Of a stretch of DNA of 64,000 nucleotides, positions 54,676 through 63,051 are shown piece after piece. This DNA is from Ruminiclostridium sufflavum DSM 19573 (GTDB lineage Bacteria; Bacillota; Clostridia; Acetivibrionales; DSM-1351). The position numbers and the translations under genes were made by a program. The stretch is taken from contig NZ_QKMR01000003.1 of assembly GCF_003208175.1 (NCBI RefSeq), positions 186,001 through 250,000 of the forward strand, read 5' to 3'. The notes under the pieces were generated by a model. It was not told the origin of the DNA. It was given only the letters and a program-made list of their open reading frames with translations, and did not search any database. Every line of letters starts with the position of its first letter. The stretch's first letter is position 1.

Positions 54676-55734
54676 CTAATCAGCCTGAATAATATCATAT
54701 CCTGCTGCTTTTATCATCCTATTCATTATAGCCAATCCAACTCCGTTTTCATCAACAGCCTCGGCAAGTATTACATCAACCCCCATATCATCAAATTCAC
54801 GCAGCAGCGAAAATATACTTGATGCTATGGTCTCAGGCCTGTTTCTGTCCCCCATTGACTTTGACTCATAATCCTTATAATAACTTATCGTCTGGTCGGT
54901 AGCACATATGCCTACCCTTTTGCCCTTACTTCTTCTATCTACAGCCAGCTCACATATTTTTTCGACCTGTCTGATAATATCCTTGCCCTTAACAAGAGTT
55001 ACCTGTGCTTTCGGGGCATAGTGCTTATACTTCATTCCGGGACATTTTGGTATATTATCCATGCTCACCTTGCCCAAAATAGTTTTATCAATTTCAATAT
55101 GTCCTATAATATCCTCAATCTGAGCGGGAGTCACTCCACCCGGTCTAAGCAGTACTGGAGGGTCTACAGTTATATCCAGAACCGTTGACTCAAGTCCAAC
55201 CCTTGAACTTCCCGCATCAACAACTATTTCTATCTTTCCGTCCAAATCCTGCAATACATGCCTTGCCGTTGTCGTGCTCGGTCTCCCGGATACATTCGCA
55301 CTCGGAGCCGCAACAGGAACGGCAGCCAATCTGATAAGCTCACGTGCAACCGGATGCTCCGGCATCCGTACAGCTACCGTATCAAGTCCGGCTGTTATTA
55401 TCCGGGGTATTATTGAGCTTTTTTTAAATACTAATGTCAGAGGACCCGGCCAAAGCCTGTCCATCAAAACAGCAGCCTTCTCAGGTATGCTCTCTGCAAG
55501 CTCACAAACCTTTTCCTTGTCGGCAATATGTACTATTAGAGGATTATCAGACGGACGTCCCTTAGCTTTAAATATTTGCTCCACAGCAGATGAATCAAGT
55601 GCATTCGCCCCCAAGCCGTATACTGTCTCTGTGGGAAATGCAACTATTTTGCCTTCCTTAAGCGCTTCTGCAGCAGATAGCAATTTTTTTTCATCTATAT
55701 TATTCAAATCAATTTTAATGACCTTTGTTACCAT
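54676..55734 (-). CDS. ywlC: L-threonylcarbamoyladenylate synthase (Sua5/YwlC type)
   Basis: Enzyme of 352 residues that makes threonylcarbamoyl-AMP from threonine, bicarbonate and ATP for the t6A base of tRNAs reading ANN codons. The YrdC domain covers about 10-215 (FPTETVYGLGANAL; KAKGRPSDNPLIVHI; VRMPEHPVARELI; APSANVSGRPSTT). The C-terminal Sua5 domain starts after CPGMKYKHYAPKAQV near 238. Length and two-domain build mark the Sua5 rather than the short TsaC type. GGAGG precedes the ATG. It lies 46 bases after the ZIP transporter gene. Confidence 0.95.
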   Translation of the reverse strand: MVTKVIKIDLNNIDEKKLLSAAEALKEGKIVAFPTETVYGLGANALDSSAVEQIFKAKGRPSDNPLIVHIADKEKVCELAESIPEKAAVLMDRLWPGPLTLVFKKSSIIPRIITAGLDTVAVRMPEHPVARELIRLAAVPVAAPSANVSGRPSTTTARHVLQDLDGKIEIVVDAGSSRVGLESTVLDITVDPPVLLRPGGVTPAQIEDIIGHIEIDKTILGKVSMDNIPKCPGMKYKHYAPKAQVTLVKGKDIIRQVEKICELAVDRRSKGKRVGICATDQTISYYKDYESKSMGDRNRPETIASSIFSLLREFDDMGVDVILAEAVDENGVGLAIMNRMIKAAGYDIIQAD

Positions 55735-55780
55735 TCTATTTGCCTCCGGTTTCGAAAATCAGTTACGATCGGCTGAAGAT

Positions 55781-56524
55781 TCAATTCAGCATCGTTACTA
55801 TTATACCACATACTATTCCCAATATATTACCCATAGAGGACATTCTTCCCGGATAAATTCTTTTAGATTCAGGTATCAGCTCGGCAAATATAACATAAAG
55901 CATAGCCCCGCCTGCGAATCCAAGGCAAACCGCGATAAACTGCTGAGAAATATGTCCTAAAACCGCACCTATTAAGGCTCCCAATCCCATCGGAACACCG
56001 GACAATATTGTAAGCAGAAACGCCTTTACAGCGGAAAATCCGCCTAGCTTCATCGGTAACGCCATTGCAATCCCTTCAGGAACATCGTGTATAAATATTA
56101 CTATAGTAAGAGTAACCCCCAGTGACACCGACGCCTCAAAGCCCGAACCCACCGCAAAGCCCTCAGGCAAATTGTGAAGTGCCAATCCTATCGAAACCAG
56201 TATCCCTGCCCGTAATAAATTTGAATTCCCTTTAGTATTCTTTACAATATCAAGTTGTTTTATAAAGTCCTCAATAAATATAATAATCAATATTCCAGAA
56301 ATTACACCTATAATGGTCAAATTCAGCCCCGCAATTTTGACGGCCTCCGGAATCAGCTCAAAGCAAACGACAGAAGTCATGAGTCCTGCTGAAAATTCCA
56401 AAATAGTGCTCAGCAATCTGTTACTTATATTTTTGTCCACAAAAAAGGCTATCAATCCACCAATACCTGTTCCGGTAATGCCTGATATCAAGCCTATCGC
56501 TGCTATTTTCAATATATACCCCAA
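55781..56524 (-). CDS. ZIP-family metal transporter
   Basis: Membrane protein of 247 residues with about eight segments. The metal site of ZIP proteins is visible as HNLPEGFAVG near 138 (segment 4) and HDVPEGIAMALP near 167 (segment 5), with the GLALHNLPEG pattern. ZIP proteins import zinc, iron or manganese. It lies where Bacillus carries the manganese exporter gene mntP (ywlD), between prfA and tsaC-type genes, so it may be a functional replacement in metal control; that is inference. The stop codon lies in a hairpin-forming region (GCTGAA with TTCAGC). Confidence 0.9.
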   Translation of the reverse strand: MGYILKIAAIGLISGITGTGIGGLIAFFVDKNISNRLLSTILEFSAGLMTSVVCFELIPEAVKIAGLNLTIIGVISGILIIIFIEDFIKQLDIVKNTKGNSNLLRAGILVSIGLALHNLPEGFAVGSGFEASVSLGVTLTIVIFIHDVPEGIAMALPMKLGGFSAVKAFLLTILSGVPMGLGALIGAVLGHISQQFIAVCLGFAGGAMLYVIFAELIPESKRIYPGRMSSMGNILGIVCGIIVTMLN

Positions 56525-56637
56525 AGCAAAATCCTCTTTTATGGAATGTCCTATAGAAATATTATTCCCGTTTGCCTTGAAATATTAGTATTTAGTACAG
56601 CTTTTTTTATAATATTATTTTGTCTACCATATAAGCC

Positions 56638-57717
56638 TTAATCCTCATCGTCACTGCCGCTGCCCAGCTTTTCAGACTGCTCGGTGGTTATCAAAGCATC
56701 AATCAGCTCGTCAAGATCTCCGTCCAGAACCTGCTCAAGCTTATAGAGTGTCAGGTTTATTCTGTGGTCTGTTACCCTACCCTGAGGATAATTATAAGTT
56801 CTGATTCGTTCACTTCTGTCTCCGCTGCCAACCTGATTTTTTCTGTCCTGAGCATATTCAGAGGTCTTCTGCTGCTGAGCAATGTCATAAAGCTTGGATC
56901 TGAGTATCTTCATAGCCTTGTCTTTATTTTTATGCTGAGAGCGTTCGTCCTGACAGGTAACAACAAGTCCGCTCGGTATGTGCGTTATTCTTATTGCAGA
57001 GCTTGTTTTGTTTATGTGCTGTCCGCCCGCTCCGCTTGCCCTGTAGGTATCAATTCTCAAATCATTAGGATTTACATCAATATCTACCTCCTCAACCTCC
57101 GGCAAAACCGCAACCGTAATTGTGGATGTATGAATACGGCCGCTTGACTCGGTAGACGGAACTCTCTGAACTCTGTGAACTCCGCTTTCAAATTTCAGCC
57201 TACTGTATGCACCCCTGCCTTCGATAGAAAAAACGACCTCTTTGAAGCCTCCCAATTCAGTAGGATTTGAATCCAGTATTTCAGTTTTCCAATACTGTCT
57301 CTCTGCATATCTGGTCAACGCTCTGTAAAGTACACCAGCAAACAATGCCGCTTCTTCTCCTCCGGCACCTCCGCGTATTTCAACTATAACGTTTTTATCG
57401 TCATTGGGATCTTTCGGAACAAGCATAATCTTTAATTGCTTTTTTGTAATTTCAAGCTTTTCCTGCGCTTCCTGATACTCAAGCTGCACCATCTCGTGAA
57501 ATTCCTTCTCAAAATTTTCATCCAGAAGTGCTCTGGCTTCCTCAACATCCTTAGTAATTTTCTTGTACTCTCTATATTTTTGTACAATTTCCTCTAAATC
57601 AGAAAATTCCTTCATTAATCTTTTATATTCATCCTGATTATTAATAATATCAGGATCACTGAGCTTATGACTTAATTCATCATACCTGTCCTCTGCCACC
57701 TGCAGTTTATCAAACAT
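56638..57717 (-). CDS. prfA: peptide chain release factor 1
   Basis: Release factor of 359 residues that reads UAA and UAG. The catalytic GGQ is in [12 protein letters not shown] near 230 and the codon-reading tripeptide PST in [11 protein letters not shown] near 187 (PxT, the RF1 type). The ATG at 57717 has GGAGG just upstream. In Bacillus prmC follows; here the next gene is a ZIP transporter, and prmC is not in the window. Confidence 0.97.
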   Translation of the reverse strand: MFDKLQVAEDRYDELSHKLSDPDIINNQDEYKRLMKEFSDLEEIVQKYREYKKITKDVEEARALLDENFEKEFHEMVQLEYQEAQEKLEITKKQLKIMLVPKDPNDDKNVIVEIRGGAGGEEAALFAGVLYRALTRYAERQYWKTEILDSNPTELGGFKEVVFSIEGRGAYSRLKFESGVHRVQRVPSTESSGRIHTSTITVAVLPEVEEVDIDVNPNDLRIDTYRASGAGGQHINKTSSAIRITHIPSGLVVTCQDERSQHKNKDKAMKILRSKLYDIAQQQKTSEYAQDRKNQVGSGDRSERIRTYNYPQGRVTDHRINLTLYKLEQVLDGDLDELIDALITTEQSEKLGSGSDDED

Positions 57718-57917
57718 AACATCCTCCAAACTTCAAAATTACTCTTATAATAATCAAATACTATCAGTTTTTAAGCTAGATATTTACTTTTAAAAGGGTA
57801 AAAAAGATATTAAATAACATGCATACGCAATTAGATATTATACCACGAACATAATTGCTGTGCAATTATTGTTTTTGTCAGACAGCAAGGACTCTTCCCG
57901 AGCCGTATCCTCCCGAT

Positions 57918-57944
57918 ATTTTATCGCACAAAGACTTGAACCGT
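57918..57944. repeat. dispersed intergenic repeat, copy upstream of prfA
   Basis: The 27-base core (ATTTTATCG to GAACCGT) matches the copy at 44348-44374 with six changes, all transitions. It lies in the 392-base spacer between the DUF4097-type gene and prfA. Confidence 0.6.
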
Positions 57945-57964
57945 TACTCAATTTTAGTCAAAAT

Positions 57965-58000
57965 AAGGGTATGAAAGCCGGCTTGTGGCTTCATACCCTT
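57965..58000 (-). terminator. terminator after the DUF4097-type gene
   Basis: AAGGGTATGAA and its complement TTCATACCCTT, extended inward by GCC/GGC, form a strong stem. On the minus strand it is followed by ATTTTGACTAAAA, a short T-tract. A second hairpin (CTGAGATTCAGAG region, 58064-58100) lies directly after the stop codon. Confidence 0.7.
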
Positions 58001-58109
58001 TAATCATGAAGGAAAAGTTTTTATAGAATTTTTGGTTTCATACTTAATTATATATCAGGAGGTCTGAGATTCAGAGCAGGGGTATCACTCTGAATCCCAG
58101 ATTGGTGGT

Positions 58110-59318
58110 TTACTTAACTATTTCTATCTGACCGTTCACAGTCTCACCGGTTATTACAACCTTGTTAAGTCCTGTTTCAAAATCCCTGCTTTCAGCCTCA
58201 ACGAAGCTGCCTGCTTCTCCCTTGCGGTTTACATTATGATAAACTATTTCAGGAATAAGTAGATTTATCGCTCCATTGCTAGCATGTGCCTTCACCTTGT
58301 AGGTTCTTCCGTCAAGATCATTCATATTAACTTTTATACCCCCATTTGAGGTTTTCAGATACATACTCATATCTGTATCTTCGTCAATATTCTGAGCATT
58401 TTCAATTAGAATCCTGCCATTTATAGTTACTGCACTGATATCCTGCACCTTTATATGTTTTATATCAATAACGGCATTAGAAGTATTAATCTCAATCTTA
58501 TTGCCAATAATATAGTTCATTTGAACTCTTCCGTTTCTGGTATTTACGGATATTTTGTCACTGTTGACTCCCATCAGCTCAATGTGCGCATTTTTTGTAG
58601 CTGCCGTAATTTCTTCTGAGAGTGAGTCTTCGATATAAATCTTTCCGTTGGAGTTTTCTATTTTTATTGCCTTAAATTTTTTTTCAGGTATGAATATCTC
58701 ATGTGAAACGCTGACATTCATTGCCGTACTGTTTACCTTCAGCGCTATGGCATTGGGGTCATCAATAAATGTAACTACGCCTTCTCCATTGGGAACGGAG
58801 CTTTTTATCCTTGAAATAACCTTTATATTGGAATCAAGATGCTTTTTTATAGTAACAGAGCCATTTATACCCGATATCTCAAATGTAGCGGCTTCTGCAG
58901 GAATAACCTCAAAATTCTTTTGTACCGTTTGCAGACTTCCGAATATATTAAACGAATTTGTATCAACAAAGCTTCCGACATAATCTATAACCTTGTCAAC
59001 CAAGCCAAAGGTCGTTGCAGCAACATTTTTACCTACTTTTTCAGCTTTATTTGTAAAATCATCAATCATATTGTCAAAATCAGCCTGATTATAATTATTC
59101 TTAAATTCTCTCTTCCAATTGTTTACTCTATCTCTTACTTTCGCAGCCTCATCGGCAAATCCGTTCTGCCTTTGGCTCTGATTTCTTCTGAAAGTCTCGG
59201 CAGTATCCTGCTTTGGCTCCTGCTCTAATGCAGCCAGCAGCTTTGCTGCCTCTTCACTCGTTATTTTCTTTTCTTCAAGCATCTTTAAAATTAATATTCT
59301 TTCTTCACTAATTGACAT
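58110..59318 (-). CDS. DUF4097-family beta-repeat protein (YvlB/LiaX-like)
   Basis: Protein of 402 residues. The first 40 residues (SEERILILKMLEEKKITSEE) form a short helical SHOCT-like segment found at the start of YvlB/LiaX proteins. From about 130 on the sequence is an array of short beta strands (FEISGINGSVTIKKH; IKIENSNGKIYIE; ISVNTRNGRVQMNY; ISAVTINGRILIE), the repeating pattern NG(R/K)(I/V) of DUF4097 solenoids. The family is tied to cell-envelope stress responses. The ATG at 59318 has GGGAGGG upstream. It lies 43 bases after the DUF2089 gene, in one operon with promoter 59843-59871. Confidence 0.85.
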   Translation of the reverse strand: MSISEERILILKMLEEKKITSEEAAKLLAALEQEPKQDTAETFRRNQSQRQNGFADEAAKVRDRVNNWKREFKNNYNQADFDNMIDDFTNKAEKVGKNVAATTFGLVDKVIDYVGSFVDTNSFNIFGSLQTVQKNFEVIPAEAATFEISGINGSVTIKKHLDSNIKVISRIKSSVPNGEGVVTFIDDPNAIALKVNSTAMNVSVSHEIFIPEKKFKAIKIENSNGKIYIEDSLSEEITAATKNAHIELMGVNSDKISVNTRNGRVQMNYIIGNKIEINTSNAVIDIKHIKVQDISAVTINGRILIENAQNIDEDTDMSMYLKTSNGGIKVNMNDLDGRTYKVKAHASNGAINLLIPEIVYHNVNRKGEAGSFVEAESRDFETGLNKVVITGETVNGQIEIVK

Positions 59319-59361
59319 CGCTATATTCCCTCCCAAAAAATATCTATAATAGATCTCGTTA

Positions 59362-59727
59362 TCATTTCATCAGTTCAACTGCTTCTTCAACTGTAATCTC
59401 GCCTGAATTCAGCTTATCAAGTATTTCCTTATTTTTACCCGGTACATATGGTTCAGGCTCCCCTTTGTGTCCCAGTGCCGCTGCCACATCCTCAAGCTTA
59501 TTTCTGACTGTCGGATATGAAATCCCAAGTTCCTTCTCAACTTCTTTTATATTTCCTCTGCATTTAATAAATACATCTAAAAATGCCTTTTGGTCATTTG
59601 TAAGCTTACAAAACTTACATAAGGAAAAGTGTCCTTCAATAACAGTATCACAGCTGTTACACGTTATTTTTGTTACCTCTGTTTCGCCGCCGCACACCGG
59701 GCATCTACCCATTGCTTCTCTTGCCAT
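59362..59727 (-). CDS. DUF2089-family zinc-ribbon/HTH protein
   Basis: Protein of 121 residues. An N-terminal zinc ribbon (CPVCGGETEVTKITCNSCD, four cysteines) is followed by FCKLTNDQKAFLDVFIKCRG and a helix-turn-helix (NIKEVEKELGISYPTVRNKL) near 65-84, then a C-terminal tail ending GEITVEEAVELMK. This is the DUF2089 build, a likely DNA-binding regulator that is usually found next to a DUF4097 gene, as here. GAGGTGAT precedes the ATG. It probably regulates its own operon. Confidence 0.88.
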   Translation of the reverse strand: MAREAMGRCPVCGGETEVTKITCNSCDTVIEGHFSLCKFCKLTNDQKAFLDVFIKCRGNIKEVEKELGISYPTVRNKLEDVAAALGHKGEPEPYVPGKNKEILDKLNSGEITVEEAVELMK

Positions 59728-59842
59728 AATATCACCTCAAAAATAATAAAATTTGCCTAGCCGATTATTAAGTTCTTAAATACCTTTATGAAATTTCTTA
59801 ATTTTTTTAAGTTCCGAATTAATATTTTTAACTTATATTAAT

Positions 59843-59871
59843 ATATTATTCCCTAAGCAAAAAAATGTCAA
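59843..59871 (-). promoter_or_regulatory. strong sigma-A promoter of the DUF2089-DUF4097 operon
   Basis: TTGACA is followed after exactly 17 bases by TAATAT on the minus strand. The start site would be near 59836 and leave a very AT-rich leader of about 110 bases before the DUF2089 ATG. The leader contains repeated TTAAG/CTTAA words that could serve as operators for an autoregulator. Confidence 0.8.
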
Positions 59872-60066
59872 CACATTTTTGAAATATTTTTTAATTTTAT
59901 TAACTGATTTATTAATTTTTATCAATTTGCAATTGATTTTATTAATTTATCTCTAAAGGTTCTATTAATCTTATAAAATCAAATCAGCTAAAGAAGCCAA
60001 TTGCGATTTAAAGCCTTTATCCACCTGTTATTCAGACACACTTATAAGGTATAAAAGCAAAAAAAC

Positions 60067-60088
60067 ACAAATTCCTTTTAAAGAATTT
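60067..60088. terminator. bidirectional terminator downstream of yitT-type gene
   Basis: CAAATTC and GAATTTG pair around eight bases. The minus strand continues TGTTTTTTTG and the plus strand CATTTTTTACC, so it can end transcription in both directions. It lies 127 bases beyond the YitT-type stop. Confidence 0.65.
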
Positions 60089-60214
60089 GCATTTTTTACC
60101 GTTCCAAATACACTATGTTTGCACAAACTCTGTTTTCGAGCTTTTCAAGACATCTCCCCAGTCTGATGACAGCTGCAAAATGAGCTTGTCCTTGCTAAGC
60201 CTATGTCTATGATA

Positions 60215-61174
60215 TCAGTGTATTTGCCGCTTCTTATGCTTTCCGCCCATCATATCGGATACATCCGAAACAGTTACGAAAGCACTTGGATCCTTATCAA
60301 ATATGATAGCTTTCAGCTTTGCTATTTCAAGCCTTGTTATTACACAATACAATATTTTCTTCTTTTTCTTTGAATAGCCTCCTGCACCGCCAATATAGGT
60401 CACTCCTCTGCCAAGCCTGTAGGTGATTGCATCTGCAATATCATCGGAATAATCCGAAATAATAACTGCCGCCTTTGCCTCATCAAGACCTTCAATAACT
60501 ATATCTATAACCTTAAAGGCAATAAAGTAAGCAATCAGTGAATACATCGCTTTATCCCATCCAAACACAAGCCCTGCACTGCTCAATATAAAAATATTAA
60601 AAAACATTACAATTTGTCCTACAGAAAACATAGATCTTCTATTCAATACAATAGCCACCATTTCAGTACCATCAAGCGAACCACCGTAACGAATTATTAA
60701 GCCTACTCCCACCCCCACTGTCACTCCTCCGAAAACAGTAGCTAAAAGCACGTCTCCAGTAAATTTTTGTATGGGATGAAATATAGTAACCCAGAAGGAT
60801 AATGACAATATTGAAAAGATTGACGAAAAAACAAAGGACTTCCCTATGTTTTTGTATCCCATAAAAAGAAACGGAATATTAAAAAGTGTGGTGAAAATAC
60901 CCAAGGGTAAATTCGATAAATAACTGGTTATAATTGAAATACCAACAACGCCGCCATCAATAATATTATTGGGAACAAAAAATTCTTCCAGACCTATTGC
61001 CGCCAGCAAGGCACCAATAAACAAAAAAAGGTATTTAATTATCACTCTTTTCAGCACATCCTTTTTATGCTCACTTTTTTTATGGTATTGTCTCTGTACC
61101 TCTTTATGCTCGCTTTTTTTGTAGTATTGTCTCCGTACCTCTACATTTGTTTCTGAATTCAATTCTTCAGACAT
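60215..61174 (-). CDS. YitT-family membrane protein (DUF161/DUF2179)
   Basis: Membrane protein of 319 residues. The N-terminal 45 residues are a charged tail with a 13-residue direct duplication (two copies of EVxRQYxKKSEHK). Five to six membrane segments follow (YLFLFIGALLAAIGLEEFFV with the family NNIIDGGVVGISI stretch; GGSLDGTEMVAIVLNRR), then a cytosolic DUF2179 domain from about 235 (AAVIISDYSDDIADAITYRL; CVITRLEIAKLKAII). YitT proteins have no firmly established function. GGAGG precedes the ATG. It lies 176 bases after the CNNM-type gene. Confidence 0.9.
   Translation of the reverse strand: MSEELNSETNVEVRRQYYKKSEHKEVQRQYHKKSEHKKDVLKRVIIKYLFLFIGALLAAIGLEEFFVPNNIIDGGVVGISIITSYLSNLPLGIFTTLFNIPFLFMGYKNIGKSFVFSSIFSILSLSFWVTIFHPIQKFTGDVLLATVFGGVTVGVGVGLIIRYGGSLDGTEMVAIVLNRRSMFSVGQIVMFFNIFILSSAGLVFGWDKAMYSLIAYFIAFKVIDIVIEGLDEAKAAVIISDYSDDIADAITYRLGRGVTYIGGAGGYSKKKKKILYCVITRLEIAKLKAIIFDKDPSAFVTVSDVSDMMGGKHKKRQIH
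61064..61141 (-). repeat. 39-bp tandem duplication inside the YitT-type gene
   Basis: Two adjacent 39-base units (61064-61102, 61103-61141) differ at a few positions and encode the 13-residue repeat at the protein N-terminus. The reading frame is kept, so the duplication is tolerated or useful. Confidence 0.85.
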
Positions 61175-61350
61175 CGTAAGCCTCCTTCGCTAATTAGCTT
61201 GAAAGGACTAAATATAGTTGTAAATTATTCACATACCCATGCTAAGCAAAGGCTCTCCACAGGCTGCCTCCATCACCCTTACGGCATGATTCCTGAATGG
61301 AGGTTAAATAATGCGGCAACTAAACAAATACTACTCCATTGGAATACCTG

Positions 61351-62661
61351 TTAATCGTTCAACTTTCTTGCTGCCTTTATTTTTACTATACGTTTTCCTT
61401 CCAGCTTGATTACTTTAAATATGATATTTTCAGCTTCTACTGTCGGATTTTCATCCTTTTTTGGTATTCTTCCAAGCAAATCCATAACAAATCCGCTCAG
61501 TGTATCAAAATCATCTGACGGCAGCTGCTCGCCAAGCACCTCTTCTACCTTATCCAGACTTATTGAGCCGTTAAAAATATATGTATTGTTATCCAGACAC
61601 TCATACTCGGCATCCTTTTCTTCAATATCGTATTCGTCAAATATATTCCCCACTATTTCTTCAACCAAATCCTCCATAGTTACAATTCCCGCAGTTCCGC
61701 CATACTCATCAATTACAACTGCCATCTGTACCTTGTGCTTTTTAAGCTCGGCAAATAAATCATCTGTCTTTTTAGATTCAGGAACGAAATACGGAGTTCT
61801 TACAATTTTCTCCAAGCTAAAATCTTTTTTATCCTTTTCTATAAAAGGTATCAGATCCTTGACATGCAAAATACCCACAATGTTGTCTATATTATCATTA
61901 TATACAGGAATTCTGGTGTACTTTTCCTCATCAATTACCCTTACAATCAAATCCAGCTCTGAATCAGCCGGAATACTGACAATATCCGGCCTTGGAGTCA
62001 TTATCTCCGAAACACGCTTATCATCAAACTCAAAAACATTATCTATCATTTCTTTTTTTGTATCCTGAATAACACCCTTTTCTTCTCCTACCTCCATCAT
62101 CATCCTGATTTCTTCTTCTGTAACCCTTTCGTCATCTTCAGCAGATGGATTTCCGCCTAATAGCTTAATGAAAAAATTTGTTGAGGCTGTAAGAAATTTT
62201 ACAAAAGGACTGGTAAGATGTGAAATAGCAGTTAATGGCCCAACTGCAATTTTTGAAAAAAAATCAGCCTTTTGCATAGCTATTCTTTTTGGAACAAGCT
62301 CTCCAAAAACCAGTGTAAAATAAGAAAGTATTATTGTAATCACTATCATGCTTATGCTTCTTATTATTGATTCATCCACAGGCAAATTTAATTTCATTAC
62401 TGCGGCTACCAGATCATCTGCAAAGCTTTCCGTAGCAAATGCACTCGCCAAAAAACCCGCCAAGGTTATTCCTATCTGGATTGTAGATAAAAACCTGCCT
62501 GGCTCACTCAAAAAAGCATGTAGCTGCTTGGCCTTCTTATCTCCTTCATCTGCCTGCTTTTTAATTAATTTATCATTTAAAGAAATAAGAGCTATTTCAG
62601 CTCCGGAAAAAAAAGCATTCAAAAGAACCAATACAATTAATAAAATAATTCTAGTTATCAA
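61351..62661 (-). CDS. CNNM/CorC-type protein (hemolysin-III-like, DUF21-CBS-CorC)
   Basis: Membrane protein of 436 residues with the fixed order DUF21 membrane domain (1-190; IALISLNDKLIKKQADEGDK), two CBS domains (about 215-335; VSEIMTPRPDIVSIPADSEL; YTRIPVYNDNIDNIVGILHV) and a C-terminal CorC_HlyC domain (350-436). The EYGGTAGIVTMEDLVEEIVG signature is intact. Such proteins are linked to magnesium/cobalt efflux; the name hemolysin is historical. The start codon is TTG with GGAGG nine bases upstream, and a good sigma-A promoter lies at 62731-62759. Confidence 0.92.
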   Translation of the reverse strand: MITRIILLIVLVLLNAFFSGAEIALISLNDKLIKKQADEGDKKAKQLHAFLSEPGRFLSTIQIGITLAGFLASAFATESFADDLVAAVMKLNLPVDESIIRSISMIVITIILSYFTLVFGELVPKRIAMQKADFFSKIAVGPLTAISHLTSPFVKFLTASTNFFIKLLGGNPSAEDDERVTEEEIRMMMEVGEEKGVIQDTKKEMIDNVFEFDDKRVSEIMTPRPDIVSIPADSELDLIVRVIDEEKYTRIPVYNDNIDNIVGILHVKDLIPFIEKDKKDFSLEKIVRTPYFVPESKKTDDLFAELKKHKVQMAVVIDEYGGTAGIVTMEDLVEEIVGNIFDEYDIEEKDAEYECLDNNTYIFNGSISLDKVEEVLGEQLPSDDFDTLSGFVMDLLGRIPKKDENPTVEAENIIFKVIKLEGKRIVKIKAARKLND

Positions 62662-62730
62662 GCAATTCAGCCTCCAAATTTAGCCGTTGGTGTAAATATT
62701 ATCCGAAGCAATTGTTATTCCGTCATTTTT

Positions 62731-62759
62731 ACTATACTAAAAAGATTTTTCTATGTCAA
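62731..62759 (-). promoter_or_regulatory. sigma-A promoter of the CNNM-type gene
   Basis: TTGACA is followed after 17 bases by TATAGT on the minus strand, about 70 bases before the TTG start. Match to consensus is 11 of 12. Confidence 0.8.
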
Positions 62760-62978
62760 CCTGACTATAAATGATGATGATTTCAATATACCCATTTTAT
62801 AATTTTAGCCTTCTGTCACCAATTTATTACTTTGTTCCCTGTATGCTCTAATTATTATATTATACAAATACAGCAAGATATTCAAAAAGAGCAGCTTCGG
62901 CTTAGCTGCCGTCACATCTGCAGAAGCTATTATTTCAAGTATTCTCATGCTTGAGCCTTTGTAAGCTCCTTAATATCA

Positions 62979-63023
62979 AAGAGCCGGTGGTAAGGCAATT
63001 AATTGCGTTTACTACCGGCTCTT
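62979..63023. terminator. large hairpin after the cotH-like gene
   Basis: AAGAGCCGGTGGTAA and TTACTACCGGCTCTT pair over 15 positions (one G-T) around GGCAATTAATTGCGT, itself partly palindromic. It lies 29 bases beyond the stop codon at 63052. The T-tract on the minus strand is weak (CTCTTTGATATT). The 390-base spacer also holds a small GCAGCT/AGCTGC hairpin at 62891-62909. Confidence 0.6.
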
Positions 63024-63051
63024 AATATTTCAGCGTTTTATACGTTAACTC

